A DNA stretch of 64,000 bases from Acanthochromis polyacanthus (Eukaryota; Chordata; Actinopteri; Pomacentridae), in NCBI RefSeq assembly GCF_021347895.1, contig NC_067132.1, positions 4,902,268-4,966,267 on the forward strand, given 5' to 3'. The translations under genes were made by a program, and so were the position numbers. Of the stretch, positions 1 to 11,546 are shown piece after piece. Position 1 is the stretch's first letter; every line of letters starts with the position of its first letter. The notes under the pieces are model-generated. The model worked only from the letters and a program-made list of their open reading frames with translations. It searched no databases and was not told the origin of the DNA.

Positions 1-857
1 GGTCCATGTTAACAGTCTAAATTAACACATACTTCAATTTAATTTATCTCTTTGAGGGGGCTAGAGTGCCTATTCACAATGAAGTTCCATGGCCAATATA
101 ATGAGTGGCAGCTATGTATACAGCACATACATTAATTCTAGGTGCTTCAAATAAAACAGATATATATCTAGAATCATATATATATATTACACAAATATAG
201 ATTCTTCTTTTTCTTGTTCACTTTTGAGCAATGAACACATGAACTGGAACAGCGAAACCATTAGAAAGTCATTCTTCCATGAGAGTTATCCAACAAGGTA
301 CAGAGTCCAGTTTTCACACCGGAGCGTTGCACCTCGGATGGTGTTGAGTTGACGTCTGTACAAAAGGTAATCCGACTGCTTTAAATGTGACTGGTGTTTA
401 CAGTGGCTAATAACAATGTGCTGGGTGCAAGAGCAGTGGTGGCGAGGAAATGCAGAGCCAGCTGTGCCGTCTGCACGGTGGCGAGGAGGGGGATGGAGGG
501 GCTGGTGGGTGGGGAGGGGAGGGGAGGAATCAAACAGGCAATTTTTCCTGTTCGCTTTGAGAGCAAACAGAGAGAGAGAGAGGGAGAGAGAGGAGAGAGA
601 GCGAGATCTGATGTCAGTTCTTCAAATTATAACAAGGCATCCCTCACCAAACCACACGCCAGGAGGAGGACAGCCAGTCCATAGCTGGATGATATTCTTG
701 TACCTGTGAAGACAAGAAACAGAGCATTGAAAACATTGTTAACAAGACATTTTCTTTCACAAGTTACGAGTGTAAGAAAGGATAAAATTAGACAAAATTT
801 GAGGAGAAAAACCAGATCATTAGCCTGCAGCAGATACGACTGGATAATATTGGAATA
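1..857. other. no gene seen
   Basis: AT-rich sequence with a short TA run (about 177-187) and a G-rich patch at 480-530 (GGGGAGGGGAGGGGAGG). The overlapping plus-strand frames at 394-709 are translated low-complexity sequence. Confidence 0.6.
569..602. repeat. (GA)n-rich tract
   Basis: AGAGAGAGAGAGGGAGAGAG and neighbours, purine-only on the plus strand. Confidence 0.9.
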
Positions 858-2518
858 CAGGGGGTCCTCGACTTATGTCAGAGTTCTGTTCCGACTGATC
901 AACGGAAGTCAGTTTTTACTGTAAGTCGGAACTCTGACGAAAATATAAACAAGCCGTTCATCACGATATCCATCAGTCCTTCATAAAGTCATGAATACCA
1001 ACGACTTTCATTAATGTATGACTCATTTTACTAGAAGATAACAGAATACTGTAATGGACTGATATTGTTGTTGATGTTGAGGCTTCAATGTTTATTGTTC
1101 AGTTCCAGATTTACCTGATGTCAGTGAACACACCGTGTTTAGTTAGCTCACCTCTGATTGGCTGAGAGTCAGCAGTAGAGAGAGCTGGGAACGGCGGATA
1201 ATTCTGGAGCTAAGTTATGGGGTTTTTCTAGTTATTCTGGAGCTAAGTTATGGGGGTTTTGTAGTTATTCTGGAGCTAAGTTATGGGGTTTTTCTAGTTT
1301 CTCTGGAGCTAAGTTATGGGGTTTTTCTAGTAATTCTGCAGCTAAGTTATGGGTTTTTCTAGTTCTTCTGGAGCTAAGTTATGGGTTTTTCTACTTATTC
1401 TGGAGCTAAGTTATGGGGTTTTTCTAGTTTCTCTGGAGCTAAGTTATGGGGTTTTTCTAGTAATTCTGGAGCTAAGTTATGGGTTTTTCTAGTTCTTCTG
1501 GAGCTAAGTTATGGGGTTTTTCTAGTTCTTCTGGAGCTAAGTTATGGGGTTTTTCTACTTATTCTGGAGCTAAGTTATGGGGTTTTTCTAGTAATTCTGG
1601 AGCTAAATTATGTTTTTTTTCTAGTTATTCTGGAGCTAAGTTATGGGGTTTTTCTAGTAATTCTGGAGCTAAATTATGTTTTTTTTCTAGTTATTCTGGA
1701 GCTAAGTTATGGGGTTTTTCTAGTAATTCTGGAGCTAAGTTATGGGTTTTTCTAGTTCTTCTGGAGCTAAGTTATGGGGTTTTTCTAGTTCTTCTGGAGC
1801 TAAGTTATGGGGTTTTTCTAGTAATTCTGGAGCTAAATTATGTTTTTTTTCTAGTTATTCTGGAGCTAAGTTATGGGGTTTTTCTAGTAATTCTGGAGCT
1901 AAGTTATGGGTTTTTCTAGTTCTTCTGGAGCTAAGTTATGGGGTTTTTCTAGTTCTTCTGGAGCTAAGTTATGGGGTTTTTCTACTTATTCTGGAGCTAA
2001 GTTATGGGGTTTTTCTAGTAATTCTGGAGCTAAATTATGTTTTTTTTCTAGTTATTCTGGAGCTAAGTTATGGGGTTTTTCTAGTTCTTCTGGCGTTGGC
2101 TGTGGTCCACAGTAGCCTGTGTGAAGGTTCAATAAACCAGCAGAGAACCAGATAAAGTCTCACTCATTCATCACAGAGGGTCACTACAACATGTTGACCT
2201 GTTTTTACAACCTGACTGATTTTCGCCGGTGTTTGGCCCTTTTCCCAGCGTTTTATTCTGTCTAATTTCACTTCCATGGAGACGGCTTTCCTTTTCTTCC
2301 AAGCATCAGAAGAGTCTGACTTACACTGGGAGCCATAATGAAGGACAAAAACTTAGTGAATGCAGCACAATCCAAGGTGGAGTACAACCAGAGAATGGAA
2401 ACAAAGCCGCCTGATAGCGCCATGTGACGACGTATTCATCAACTAGTTCCACATAACCAATTCCAACAAAATGACAAAGCGCTGTAGGTCGATGACATCA
2501 TAAACAGAGGACCACCTG
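858..2518. mobile_element. degenerate TA-flanked DNA transposon (pogo/Tigger-like ends) carrying a minisatellite
   Basis: Seen: the left end CAGGGGGTCCTCGACTTA (858) and the right end, which read inward on the minus strand gives CAGGTGGTCCTCTGTTTA (2518), form an imperfect terminal inverted repeat. TA flanks both ends (856-857 and 2519-2520). The shoulders (about 950-1055 and 2260-2450) match shoulders of the element at 43003-44938. No transposase frame remains. Known: TA target duplications with CAGG..CCTCG-type ends are typical of pogo/Tigger members of the Tc1/mariner superfamily. The centre is occupied by the minisatellite at 1202-2092. The flanks 1100-1200 and 2100-2195, with an AATAAA at 2131, might be pieces of a solo LTR, but I could not fix its ends. 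Confidence 0.6.
1202..2092. repeat. minisatellite, about 27 units of 32-33 bp with higher-order structure
   Basis: The core TCTGGAGCTAAGTTATGGGG followed by TTTTTCTAGTTAT recurs head to tail about 27 times. Variants differ in the linker (TTAT, TTTC, TAAT, TTCT, ACTTAT) and by GGG versus GGGG. In one variant class the core reads GCTAAATTATG followed by a T8 run. Ordered blocks of five variants recur (about 1471-1640 and 1890-2055), so arrays were duplicated as multi-unit blocks. The long plus-strand ORFs here are the repeat read through without stops, not genes. Confidence 0.95.
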
Positions 2519-2520
2519 TA

Positions 2521-3539
2521 TGTTGTTTATAAAGAATATGACGTCGGGAACATAAAAAACCCAACAAAATCTCTATTTCCACATCAGTGTCTCGCCTCCT
2601 GAGATGAGCAGAAAAGATGTGAGCAACCTTTTGGTACATTGGTCAGTTTGCAAACTTTATTACTCATCTTTGCTTTGGCAACTCTTCAGGCTTGATTCTA
2701 CTCCCTGTGGACACACACAGAAAACTGTGGAGAGCTGTAGGGAGCTGTGGATACCATGGATGCACAGCTGCTGTAATTATACTATGTAGTTTCCTTGGAT
2801 TCTGTTCCACAGGTCCATCCAAGTCTATGTATTTTGCACATTCACACGAGAGTGATCCTCAAGGATTCTCACACCATGCAGACCCAACCCAGAGACACAC
2901 TGAAATGTTTTTTTGTGACATACAAAAAAACAAACCAACACAAACATAGTCAGGTTTCAACATTAGCAAACCGACTCAGCAAAGCTACAGCGATATCCAG
3001 TGTTTGGAAACATTTGCTGGCATCAGCCATCATTAGGTACCAGTCAAACCACAACTTCTACCTGTTAGACCACTTTTATTTTCACCTACTGAAAACTCAC
3101 TGTTTGATCAGGTTTAGTTTGTTTTTAGCAACATTTCATGGCTTGGGTTAAAATTCACAGCGTGACTGCATGTTTTTAGCTTCACCTTCATTTGCTGCTT
3201 TTCCAGGGTCTGGACCCTTCTAATATATGATTTGTTGACTGAAAAGAAGCAACAGCTGGAAAATGATATCACAAATGATGAAGATATGCTGATTAGAAAT
3301 GTGTTTGTGTTATGCCCCAAAACAAAACAAAAAAAAAGGTATTTGGGGAAAAAACATGTTCCCCAAGAGACAGCACTCTAATTGTATTTCATTATATGTT
3401 TCTACAGTAACCATGCAACACTGTAATGAGTGATTGTGGTTCTGTGTTTGAAGGGCAGCTTCACTGTGAATCTTCTGTTCTGAGGTAATAACTGGTCAGC
3501 ATTCACTTTACTACACTACCAGTTGATCCTTTCCCCATT
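2521..3539. other. no gene seen
   Basis: Unique-looking A/T-rich DNA. Short frames on both strands show no domain or splice support. Confidence 0.55.
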
Positions 3540-3544
3540 TTTAT

Positions 3545-3883
3545 TCATTGCAACAAAGGCTTGTTTTCCCCTTTATCCAGAGAAAATTCAGCAGGTCTGT
3601 CCTCTATGTCATACTGAGACCCTCCCACTGCCCATGATGTCATGTTCACCCCCAGCTCTTCCAGTCCTTCTTTCTCATCAGCGTCAGTGAAAGCTTCCTC
3701 ATCGTAAAAGCCCTGCATGCACCACTGTGTACGGCTTTTTCTGTTTGCTGTTATTTCATCTAACACGTCGTTGCCTGTTTGTGTTTCACCCTCTTCTGCA
3801 TTCCAAATTTTACACCATATGGTTTCATTAGATGGACTCCATACTGCTGTGGAGCCTATAAAGACTGAGCAGGTTTTAAAAGC
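3545..3883 (-). CDS. unrecognised open frame resembling a 3'-terminal coding exon
   Basis: I do not recognise this protein. Seen: on the minus strand an open frame of 112 codons begins at a GAGTTCAG|GCT acceptor (AG at 3884-3885), only two codons after an in-frame TGA, and ends in NKPLLQ and a stop. The AATAAA overlapping the stop codon (3540-3545) could be a polyadenylation signal. The peptide has three cysteines (KTCS, WCKIW, QWCMQG), two N-glycosylation sequons (NETI, NMTS), an acidic patch (YDEEAFTDADEKEGLEELG) and a dileucine-like tail. That composition looks coding and partly extracellular. If joined to the vstm2a exon at 19563 it would meet a stop almost at once, so it is probably not that gene's last exon. 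A chance ORF or an eroded retrocopy remains possible. Confidence 0.35.
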   Translation of the reverse strand, partial: AFKTCSVFIGSTAVWSPSNETIWCKIWNAEEGETQTGNDVLDEITANRKSRTQWCMQGFYDEEAFTDADEKEGLEELGVNMTSWAVGGSQYDIEDRPAEFSLDKGENKPLLQ

Positions 3884-3885
3884 CT

Positions 3886-5958
3886 GAACTCAAAACACAC
3901 GCACACACAAACATCTTGATTCTTCTGATGTGGTTCTCATCAAACTGCTGTAAATACTTTCTCAAGCTTTATGAAATCCTTGAAGATTTACACTCACATC
4001 CATCTATCTTTGTAAAGTAACGGGTGAGGTTTTCACTTTGTACTTTGTAAACGAAAACTAGAAATCGGAGTTTTTTCTGCGAGGTAAAAGCAGTGTGCAG
4101 AGTTTTGATTTACATCTTCATCCCCTCACATTAAGGCAGCTAAATTTAACTGCAGAACTACAGTCAAAGGTGAACTGTGTAGAAATGAAGGAAAGAAAAT
4201 AACAGGTTTAATGTGAAGGCCAAAAATCTGTTTGGATGTGACAGTAAACACAAGGTCAGGAGGCCCACAGAGGCTTGTGTCCAAAACCTCTATAAAATGA
4301 CTGTAATGAAAATATATTTAAACCAACACAAATAAGAATAATCAAGACGGTGGAAAAGGCGCAAAAAGACCTTGAAGAGTTGCAAAAATTACCCCCAAAA
4401 AATATACTAAATGACTGAAAAGAGATGCAAGTAGATTATAGAACAGAACCAGCTAAAAGCAAACACAAAATGATCTTAAAAATATATGAGAAATGACTGC
4501 AACAAGAAACAAACAGACCACGAGGAGCTGCAAAACGACTGCATAGAGATGCCACCCACATCCACGTTGTTTGTAGTCATCTTGTGTCTCTTTCACTCCG
4601 GCTGTCTTGCTCCTACGTAGAAGGGATGGAGGGTGTTAAACACCCATGAGTGACTGACCTCTTCATTTAATGCTACTATCTTTACCAAAAACAAAGCAGA
4701 CCTGAAGTGCAAAAAGCTAAATGTTCTGAAGCGGTTTATCTGTGCAGCAGGCAGACAGGCTGCTATCGCCACTGCAGGCAGCCCTCGCTGTTTACTGGGC
4801 ATCTGGCATGACTAACAACTGCAAACTAGAACACAGCCTCCTCAGCGTTTGGTTTCACTCGTCTGCCTCTTAGAGACGTCGAACCTGAACTGATGAGAGC
4901 AAAGTTACAGATGACAACTACAATCCTATGCAGAGATTTCTGTGGATATAAGAAAGTTTTTAGTCTCCATCAGCTGAGACTGCTTACATAGGGAAAGGAA
5001 GGATCAGAGAAAAAGCTTGAAAGGAGAGCAAAGTGAGAAACAAGCGAGGTACTAAATGCAATCTGGTGAAATAAGGCAGAGCTTGAGAAATAGAAAATGA
5101 AACACTCTCTAAAACATATTGGCATTTGCTAGACTCCTGTGTCAGACTGGGCAATGATTTTAAGAGGGAAATCATCCAGGGGGCTACATTGTTCCTCAGC
5201 TGTGGGTTGTCAGGGCTGCTGGGGTTTGGGAGGTAGAGGCAATGATGGTGGTGGGGGTGGAGGCTGCAGACATGGAGGGCTTTGACCCTTTATTCCTCCC
5301 CACCACATCTCATTTGGCTTGAGGTGATCTAGAGAACAGGAGTGCCACAGAGGAGCAGTAATCGCTCTGGGCCAAAACATCCTTCACACAGAGAATAATT
5401 AATTAGCCTCCAGCTAGGAGTCAGAGGAAGGCTCGGACGAAAAACGGACATGGAATCCATTCTCTAATCCAGTGACATCAAGCTTTCTACAGGAGCAGGA
5501 AAACCCACATTTAAGATGCACAGATTTTTTTTTAAAGCACATTTAATTTCCGTTACTTTCCCCTGTTTCATTAGGGGGTTTTTTGTTTGTTTTTTTGACA
5601 CCATGCATATTATCTTACCATGACACTCCGTTCCAAACATCATATGCTGGTTTTAATGTTCTGTGTAAAACAATATGGCTTCAATCTCATGCCAGATATT
5701 AACTCTCTTCCTACAGTGGCCTGAATAAAGCTATGAGGATGTAAAAGTCTCAAATGTGGAAATGGCACAACACCACCATTTTAAAACAGCAATGCTTGAA
5801 ATGGCTAGAGAGAGCTGAGCTGACAGCAGGACACCCAGAGATTCTGTTCTGGTCCAGAATCTATGCTAACCCCAACCCTAACCACTCAGACTCAATGATT
5901 ACACTACTTTCTTTACTTGAGTATTTTATCAGGCTTTTACATCCCACTTCAAGGTGAA

Positions 5959-5991
<33 letters not shown>

Positions 5992-6521
5992 ACTTTTATT
6001 GGATGATTTTCATTACATTTCCAATGATGATTTAAGTTTTTGTCTTGGCTCACCATGTAACTGCGTGTGATTGATTATTCTTTATAACCAAAAGAGGTAA
6101 AACTAGCAGTGATGTTATACAAAGCCACTGCTTTCACTGCTCCTTCTTTTTGTGTGTTTTGCTGTTTGTGTTTCTGTACTTTCACTGGAGCAGGATTTTA
6201 AATGCAGTACTTTGACTTGTTTACTTTCATGTAAGTAAAGAGTCTGCCTTGGAGTTCCTCTTCCGCCACAAAGCGTTTTTCAGCTGCATGTTATGCCTCA
6301 CCTCATCTGAAGAATGATCTAATTCCCATGCTTAGTAAATATCGATGGTTTTTTAGCAGTCTTTAAAGAATACCATTCCCCATAAGCCATAAGTGTCACA
6401 ATGCAAACAGAAGATGACATTCTGCTTTTGCTGGATTAAAAAGAAAGAAAATACTAAATTACAAGGAGGGGACTTTTTTTGAGACCTTTAGTGCCCAACA
6501 GACACACCAAACTCCTGCTAT
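3886..6521. other. no gene seen
   Basis: Unique-looking sequence with a TTA microsatellite (5960-5990). If 3545-3883 is a real terminal exon, this is its upstream intron. Confidence 0.5.
5960..5990. repeat. (TTA)n microsatellite
   Basis: About ten TTA units. Confidence 0.95.
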
Positions 6522-6713
6522 TTATTGCAGTGAGGTGCATACTGGATCCTGAAATGGTTTTAGTTGCTTGTCTGTGCAGCACATTACCATGAAACAAATC
6601 ATTTTTAGAATCACTGACATCACAATGAATAATAGTAACAACATACAGAGAGTTTTGTGTCCATCTCTGCAGCCGTTGCTCTTCTTGAAATACTCATCAG
6701 CTCGTCGTTGCAT
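6522..6713 (-). CDS. possible exon encoding a membrane-spanning segment (unassigned)
   Basis: Seen: a 63-codon minus-strand frame. It has a basic, hydrophilic start (MQRRADEYFKKSNGCRDGHK), then about 22 hydrophobic residues (LLLLFIVMSVILKMICFMVM), then CCTDKQLKPFQDPVC and a stop. A weak CCA|GTATG donor could end it after QDP in phase 0, which would be compatible with the frame at 3883. Hydrophobic runs are common in chance ORFs of AT-rich DNA and no acceptor or promoter was identified, so support is thin. I name no family. Confidence 0.15.
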   Translation of the reverse strand: MQRRADEYFKKSNGCRDGHKTLCMLLLLFIVMSVILKMICFMVMCCTDKQLKPFQDPVCTSLQ

Positions 6714-6828
6714 AGATGTATTAATGTCATAAAGTTTATTGTGCGTATATTGTCATTGCCATTAACATATCTGTTTGCCTGCTGCCATGTCTGGAAGTAG
6801 GCTGCTGTATGTGAACACTTCAGTGAAT

Positions 6829-7160
6829 TTATTACTCGGTCGAGGAACGCGGTGGAGTTATGTGAAGATCGGCGTTCGTTTGTCCATCTGTCTGTCTGTT
6901 ACTCAAAAACAGACCAACGGATTTGGATGAAATTTTTAGTGAAGGTCAGAAATGACTCAAGGACAAGTGATCAGATTCTGGCAGTGATGAGGCTGACAGT
7001 CTGGATCCATGGATTAGTTAAAGATTTCTGTATCATTGTCAGATAGCGGCATGGCATCACTGTAACCATGACAAGTGATTCATCCGTTGGAAATGATAAA
7101 AGGACTGAGCAGCCTTGGCAGAATACTGCGCTGCATGAGTGCTTTTCTTTTCTAGCCTCT
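6829..7160 (+). repeat. interspersed repeat family B, copy 1
   Basis: The shared core GGATTTGGATGAAATTTTTA, then GGTCAGAAATGAC, a CAAGTGAT segment and GTCTGGATCCATGGATTAG also occurs at 28369 and 49566. The start (GTCGAGGAACGCGGTGGAG) and end (GAGTGCTTTTCTTTTCTAG) are the usual limits of this fish repeat as I recall it. No coding capacity. Confidence 0.75.
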
Positions 7161-9258
7161 ATCCTGATTTTAAAGTCATATCCCACCATTATGTAATGTA
7201 TGATCAAATATCTCTCTGATCAGCATATAATCACATGAAATATGTTTTGTTTTGTTTTTTATTTCCTGGATATGGAGGGGGCTGCACAGTGGATCAAAAA
7301 CAACAATAACAAATGCAGTATGGTTTTATTAGCCCTCATTTTAACAAAGGTACAAGTATAAACATAAATGTAGTGAAACTAAACTGAAAATAGCCCAGGG
7401 TTCATGGGGTTAGTCCGTCTGTATGACTCTGAGCAGAAATGGTGTGATGTTTGTGTTTTCATGCTCTTATTGTCTGCAGATGTTCGTTTTTTTTACAGTG
7501 TGGACACTGATTGCACTTCAGCTGTTTTATCTGAGTGACTGTTTGGGTCACTGTGTTTGTCGACTGCATCACAGAGGATTTCTTAGCTGGAGACAAAAAC
7601 CTCCCACCGTCCCGTAGAGCTTACAAAGAGAGTGTTTTTCACAATTTAACAAATTTGTTTGCTAAACTGTAGATGAGCAAATGTTCTCTGTGTGTCTGTT
7701 GGTGAGTCTCTGTGTGTAAAATTCACTTTTATTCTCACTCGTTTACTGTGGATGATGCATAATCTAAGTTGTTAAAGGAGCTGACCATTACTGTACATTT
7801 CTAGATTTGTGGGTAAAATTCCAAAACTCTGCAGTACCTCGTCAGCTGGGCTGGAACAATGTCAGACTGATGCAATTTGTCTGGCAGTTTCAGCAGTGCT
7901 CTCAGTCAGGTAAGGCTTGAATGATTGAAAAGATAACGGGAGTAATTTCATGAATCCATGCTTAGAAGATAAGTCTAATCCTCTAAGGCTTGTGTGTGCA
8001 TTAAAGTCTGATATAATTTCCTCATCCCAGCCATAGGTCTCAACTGTTGTTCATAAACGATTAAAAACACATCACTGTTTAAAATGACTCCGTCCCCTCA
8101 CTCCTCACTAGACTAGTGCACCAGATGTGTCCAGACAAAGCACCGTTTCCTCATGTTGAAATAAAATGAGCTAAAAATGAGTTCAGCTGAAAAACATACC
8201 TTTAAAACAAGTTAACAGTTGTCTATGAAGTTTGACCCTCTCTGGGCAAAATGCATCTTTAGTGAAAAGCAGCAAATATGATCTTTGCAGCAAACATTCC
8301 ACCACCATGATATCGTCAAAGCAGCTGACTGAGGATCTGAAATGAAGCCTGGTGATCTCTGTATGGCTGTAAAAACATATCAAAGCGCTTCTAGCTCACA
8401 ATTTCCAGTGTCTGAAATGTCATTAAGAAACGGCAGTTAAGGAGAGCTGTGGAAGTCAGGACGAGATCTGGAGGAGCAAGAAAAGTTTCACAACAACTGC
8501 ATGTCAAAAGGCAAAGCAACATTTGACTGGAGAGGAGCTGAAGGAGGGTCCAGCCTCCACAGGAGTGGTGGCAAACTGTTCCACAGAAAGGGTCTGTCAG
8601 AAAGAAGCCGTGCACACCATCTCATCACTAAAAGCAACAGCACAAGTCTGCAAAACCAGACCGTTTTAGAAACATGAGTCACCGACAGACGGAGTTCAGA
8701 TTGAGGTCTTTGGCCACAATCAGGAAAAAGGAAAATATAGGAGCAACAATTGGTGAAAAAAAACAGCTTGTCACCCTTTCAGTGCTGGGGTAAGTATTCT
8801 GATTTCTCATTATTGTTCAGGCAGTAGTAGCACTAAAGTTGTGCAGGTGGAGGGCAGAATAGATTTCACTAAATATACGGATGCAAAAAAATGCACTCAG
8901 TCAAGAAAGTGAAAATTAAGTAGAGTCTGACTTCTACAAAAGGAAAAAGCTACAGAGTAGGAAACAAAACCAACATCAGTGACCTAAAGAACACTTAGTT
9001 CAGATGTAATCTTCCCAATAACTGGCCGGTCATTGGTGCACTCCATTATTTATTTCATGTAATAGCTCTCCATTATCACCCATACGCTGGCCAGGTAGCC
9101 ATCATCTAACACCTATGAAGGGAAACACCAAGCTCATGTTTAGCTCCTGGAGGAGATAGAGGAGATGTAAGTCTGCTGCCAGAAAAATAACCATAGATTA
9201 TTAGTTCAGATGTTTTACCAAACTAGTTCAATTTGCTGGCTAATCAAGAGCTCAAGAT
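7161..9258. other. no gene seen
   Basis: Unique-looking sequence. The hydrophobic minus-strand frames at 8391-8682 overlap each other in different frames and lack supporting signals. Confidence 0.55.
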
Positions 9259-9610
9259 TCATCCATCATCTTTACACCACTTAACCCTAATTAGGGTCAT
9301 GGGGGGTGGAGTCTATCCCAGCTGACTGAGGGCAGACAGGGTTCACCTGGACAGGTAACAGTCTGTCACAGGGCTACACATAGAGACAAACAATCACACT
9401 CACATTCACACCTACAGACAGTTTAGAATCACCAGTTAACCTCAGCATGTTTGTGGACTGTGGGAGGAAGCTGGAGAACCTGGAGAAAAGCCACACATGT
9501 ACAGGAGAACATGGAGACTCCATGCAGGAAGATCCCAGAAAGGCTGGGACATGAACCTGGGATCTTCTAGCTGTGAGGTGATGGTGTTAACCGCTGATAT
9601 ACCGCGCAGT
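9259..9610 (+). repeat. interspersed teleost repeat family A, copy 1
   Basis: A roughly 350-bp copy of an abundant fish-type repeat: CATCCATC start, a CTTAACCCTAATTAGGG-like segment, AGTCTATCCCAGCTGACTGA, CCTGGACAGGTAACAGTC, a CTCACATTCACACCTAC block, AACCTCAGCATGTTT, GGAAGCTGGAGAACC, and an end near CTTCTAGCTGTGAGGTG. Sister copies lie at 11369, 26975, 40410 and 60475. Confidence 0.85.
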
Positions 9611-10827
9611 CTGAGCTCAAGATCTATGAACAAGTATTGGCAAAAGTAATGACAGAACTGTAAAAAGAGCATGGTGAGTGCTGGACTTGGATGTAAAATA
9701 TGTAATTCTTGAAACACTGTACATTTATATTACTAAAAATGGAATTAAGTGACATAAAAATCTATCCATCTGTTGTTGTTTTTTTTCCAGGATACAACCA
9801 CACACAGCAGCAATACAATACAGAGAAGCACGGCTGCCAGTTCTGGGTCAGAATGACTTCCTTCTGGGTATAACCTAACATGACGGGTCACTGCTCGCTG
9901 CGTAGCTGTGCGGGGTCACTTCTTTAGTGTCAGGCCTGACATCTTCCAGATGCACTTTTAAAATTCGCTGAAGCAACTCTAAATTGTGCTACTGTCCCTC
10001 TAGAATCTGGTGATTGAGCCACACTTGTACATAACAGCAGGGACATTGTTATTCATACATTATTGATTTGCTGTTGGAGTGATTTCTATGGTATTTGCAA
10101 AACCCTTTTTTTCAGTGTGGCTGTCTGAGAAAACATAAAGAACAAAAGCAGATGCATGTCAAGTAGCTATGAAGTATGAGGGAATAAAATAATTGAGATA
10201 AATGTTACTGTAGTGTAAAAAATCTGTCCCTCCCACTAGCAGCATCTCACCAAGTTCATGAAGTATGATGTTCACAATGCCAAGCAGGTCCTCCTTTCTG
10301 TCCAGCAGCCATGTTTTTCTGCCATAAGGCTCATTTTTTACGTCTTCTTTCACAGATGTAGTCATCTTTCTATCAGAATCATTTTACATGGAAGTCAGAG
10401 AAACCATAATGCCACAGACGGCGTAGCACATTGAAGCTTTAGATTAAAGACTATGCTGTGTGAAGGTTCCACTGTCTGCTGGTGCAGTGAAGCAGAAGAA
10501 GCTTCCTTTCCTCTACCTGACAAACCTCATACATTATATTTTCTAATATAACACAGGGTGTCAGTAAACCAAATTGAAAACCAAAGCAACAGCGTGGATC
10601 TAATCTGGTTTCTGTCCAGTGTATCTTTATTGCTGGTGCTCAGCTTTGGGGTTATCCTTGCTTCAGACATGTCTGTGTGACCCGTTCTGATGAACCGCAC
10701 ATCTAAGAGTTGCAGTTTAATCAGCAGTGCTTTCTCCACAAATCATTTTAATGGTCTTCAGGGGCTGCACAAGTTGTAATTCTCTAACACAAGAAAAAGG
10801 CATCACCCATTTGCAGCTAAAATGCAC

Positions 10828-11000
10828 TGATGAGCCAAAACATGACCTCCCATGTGTCACCTGAACATCTCTGACACTGACAGCAGATCCTTTCATTAGT
10901 GGATGATTCCAGTTTGACCTGCCATGGACCACACACATCCACCAGCACCTTATCAGCCGTCCATGGTTCATCCCTCACCTCCCAGCTGTCAGTAGACTCC
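10828..11000. mobile_element. probable fragment of a Tc1-type MITE (GATCAGCCA family)
   Basis: CTGATGAGCCAAAACATGACC resembles the terminal segment of the family also seen at 62885-63383, whose end reads GACCGATCAGCCACC. The body has diverged and the other end was not located. Confidence 0.4.
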
Positions 11001-11368
11001 CCGTTTTAGATATTTCAAATGTGTCATCTCACCATGACAATTTGTTCCTTGTTGAAATTACTCAGGTCTTGAAATCTGCTCATTCCTCCAACATCAAACT
11101 GCCATATACACCAAACTGTCTTCTCTCTGCTGTAGTTTGCGTTTTGTTGTCTCAGCGGGTGTCTGGATCTGGAGCTCCACGTCTCTGATCTGCAGTCACT
11201 GGCCTCACTAAATCCAAACGGATTATTCTTCTCTTATGCATCGTCTGTTTGTCTGTTCTCCATCTGCTAGCATGCTATCCCCATGCTGCTATTTAAATAA
11301 AATTCCATTTAACTGAGGGCTGCACCAACCCATGAAGATCCCCGGCCTTCAGGGAGGGGACTTGAGCA

Positions 11369-11546
11369 TTTCTTTCTGCATGGAGTTTGCATGTTCTCCT
11401 TGTGCAGTTTCTCCAGGTTCTCCAGCTTCCTCCCTCAGTCCAAAAACATGCTGAGGTTAATTAGTGATTCGAGATTGTCCCTAAATGTGAATGTGAGTGT
11501 GTTGGTCTCTATGTGTAGCCTGTGACAGACTGTTACCTGTACAGGA
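11369..11546 (-). repeat. interspersed repeat family A, truncated copy 2
   Basis: Inverted copy of the family at 9259-9610. It begins at TTCTTTCTGCATGGAGTTTG and stops after TTACCTGTACAGG, so the CATCCATC end is missing. Confidence 0.8.

Noticed and set aside
1381..2155. Several 69-146 codon plus-strand ORFs with LELSYGVF/SGAKLWGF repeats
   Set aside because: They are a 33-bp minisatellite read in stop-free frames, and two frames are open at once. No start context or gene structure.
8488..8682. Leu-rich minus-strand frame after a TTTTGCAG acceptor, considered as the vstm2a hydrophobic tail
   Set aside because: In the phase required by the 19563 exon it reads a few cysteines and stops; the hydrophobic frame is out of phase.
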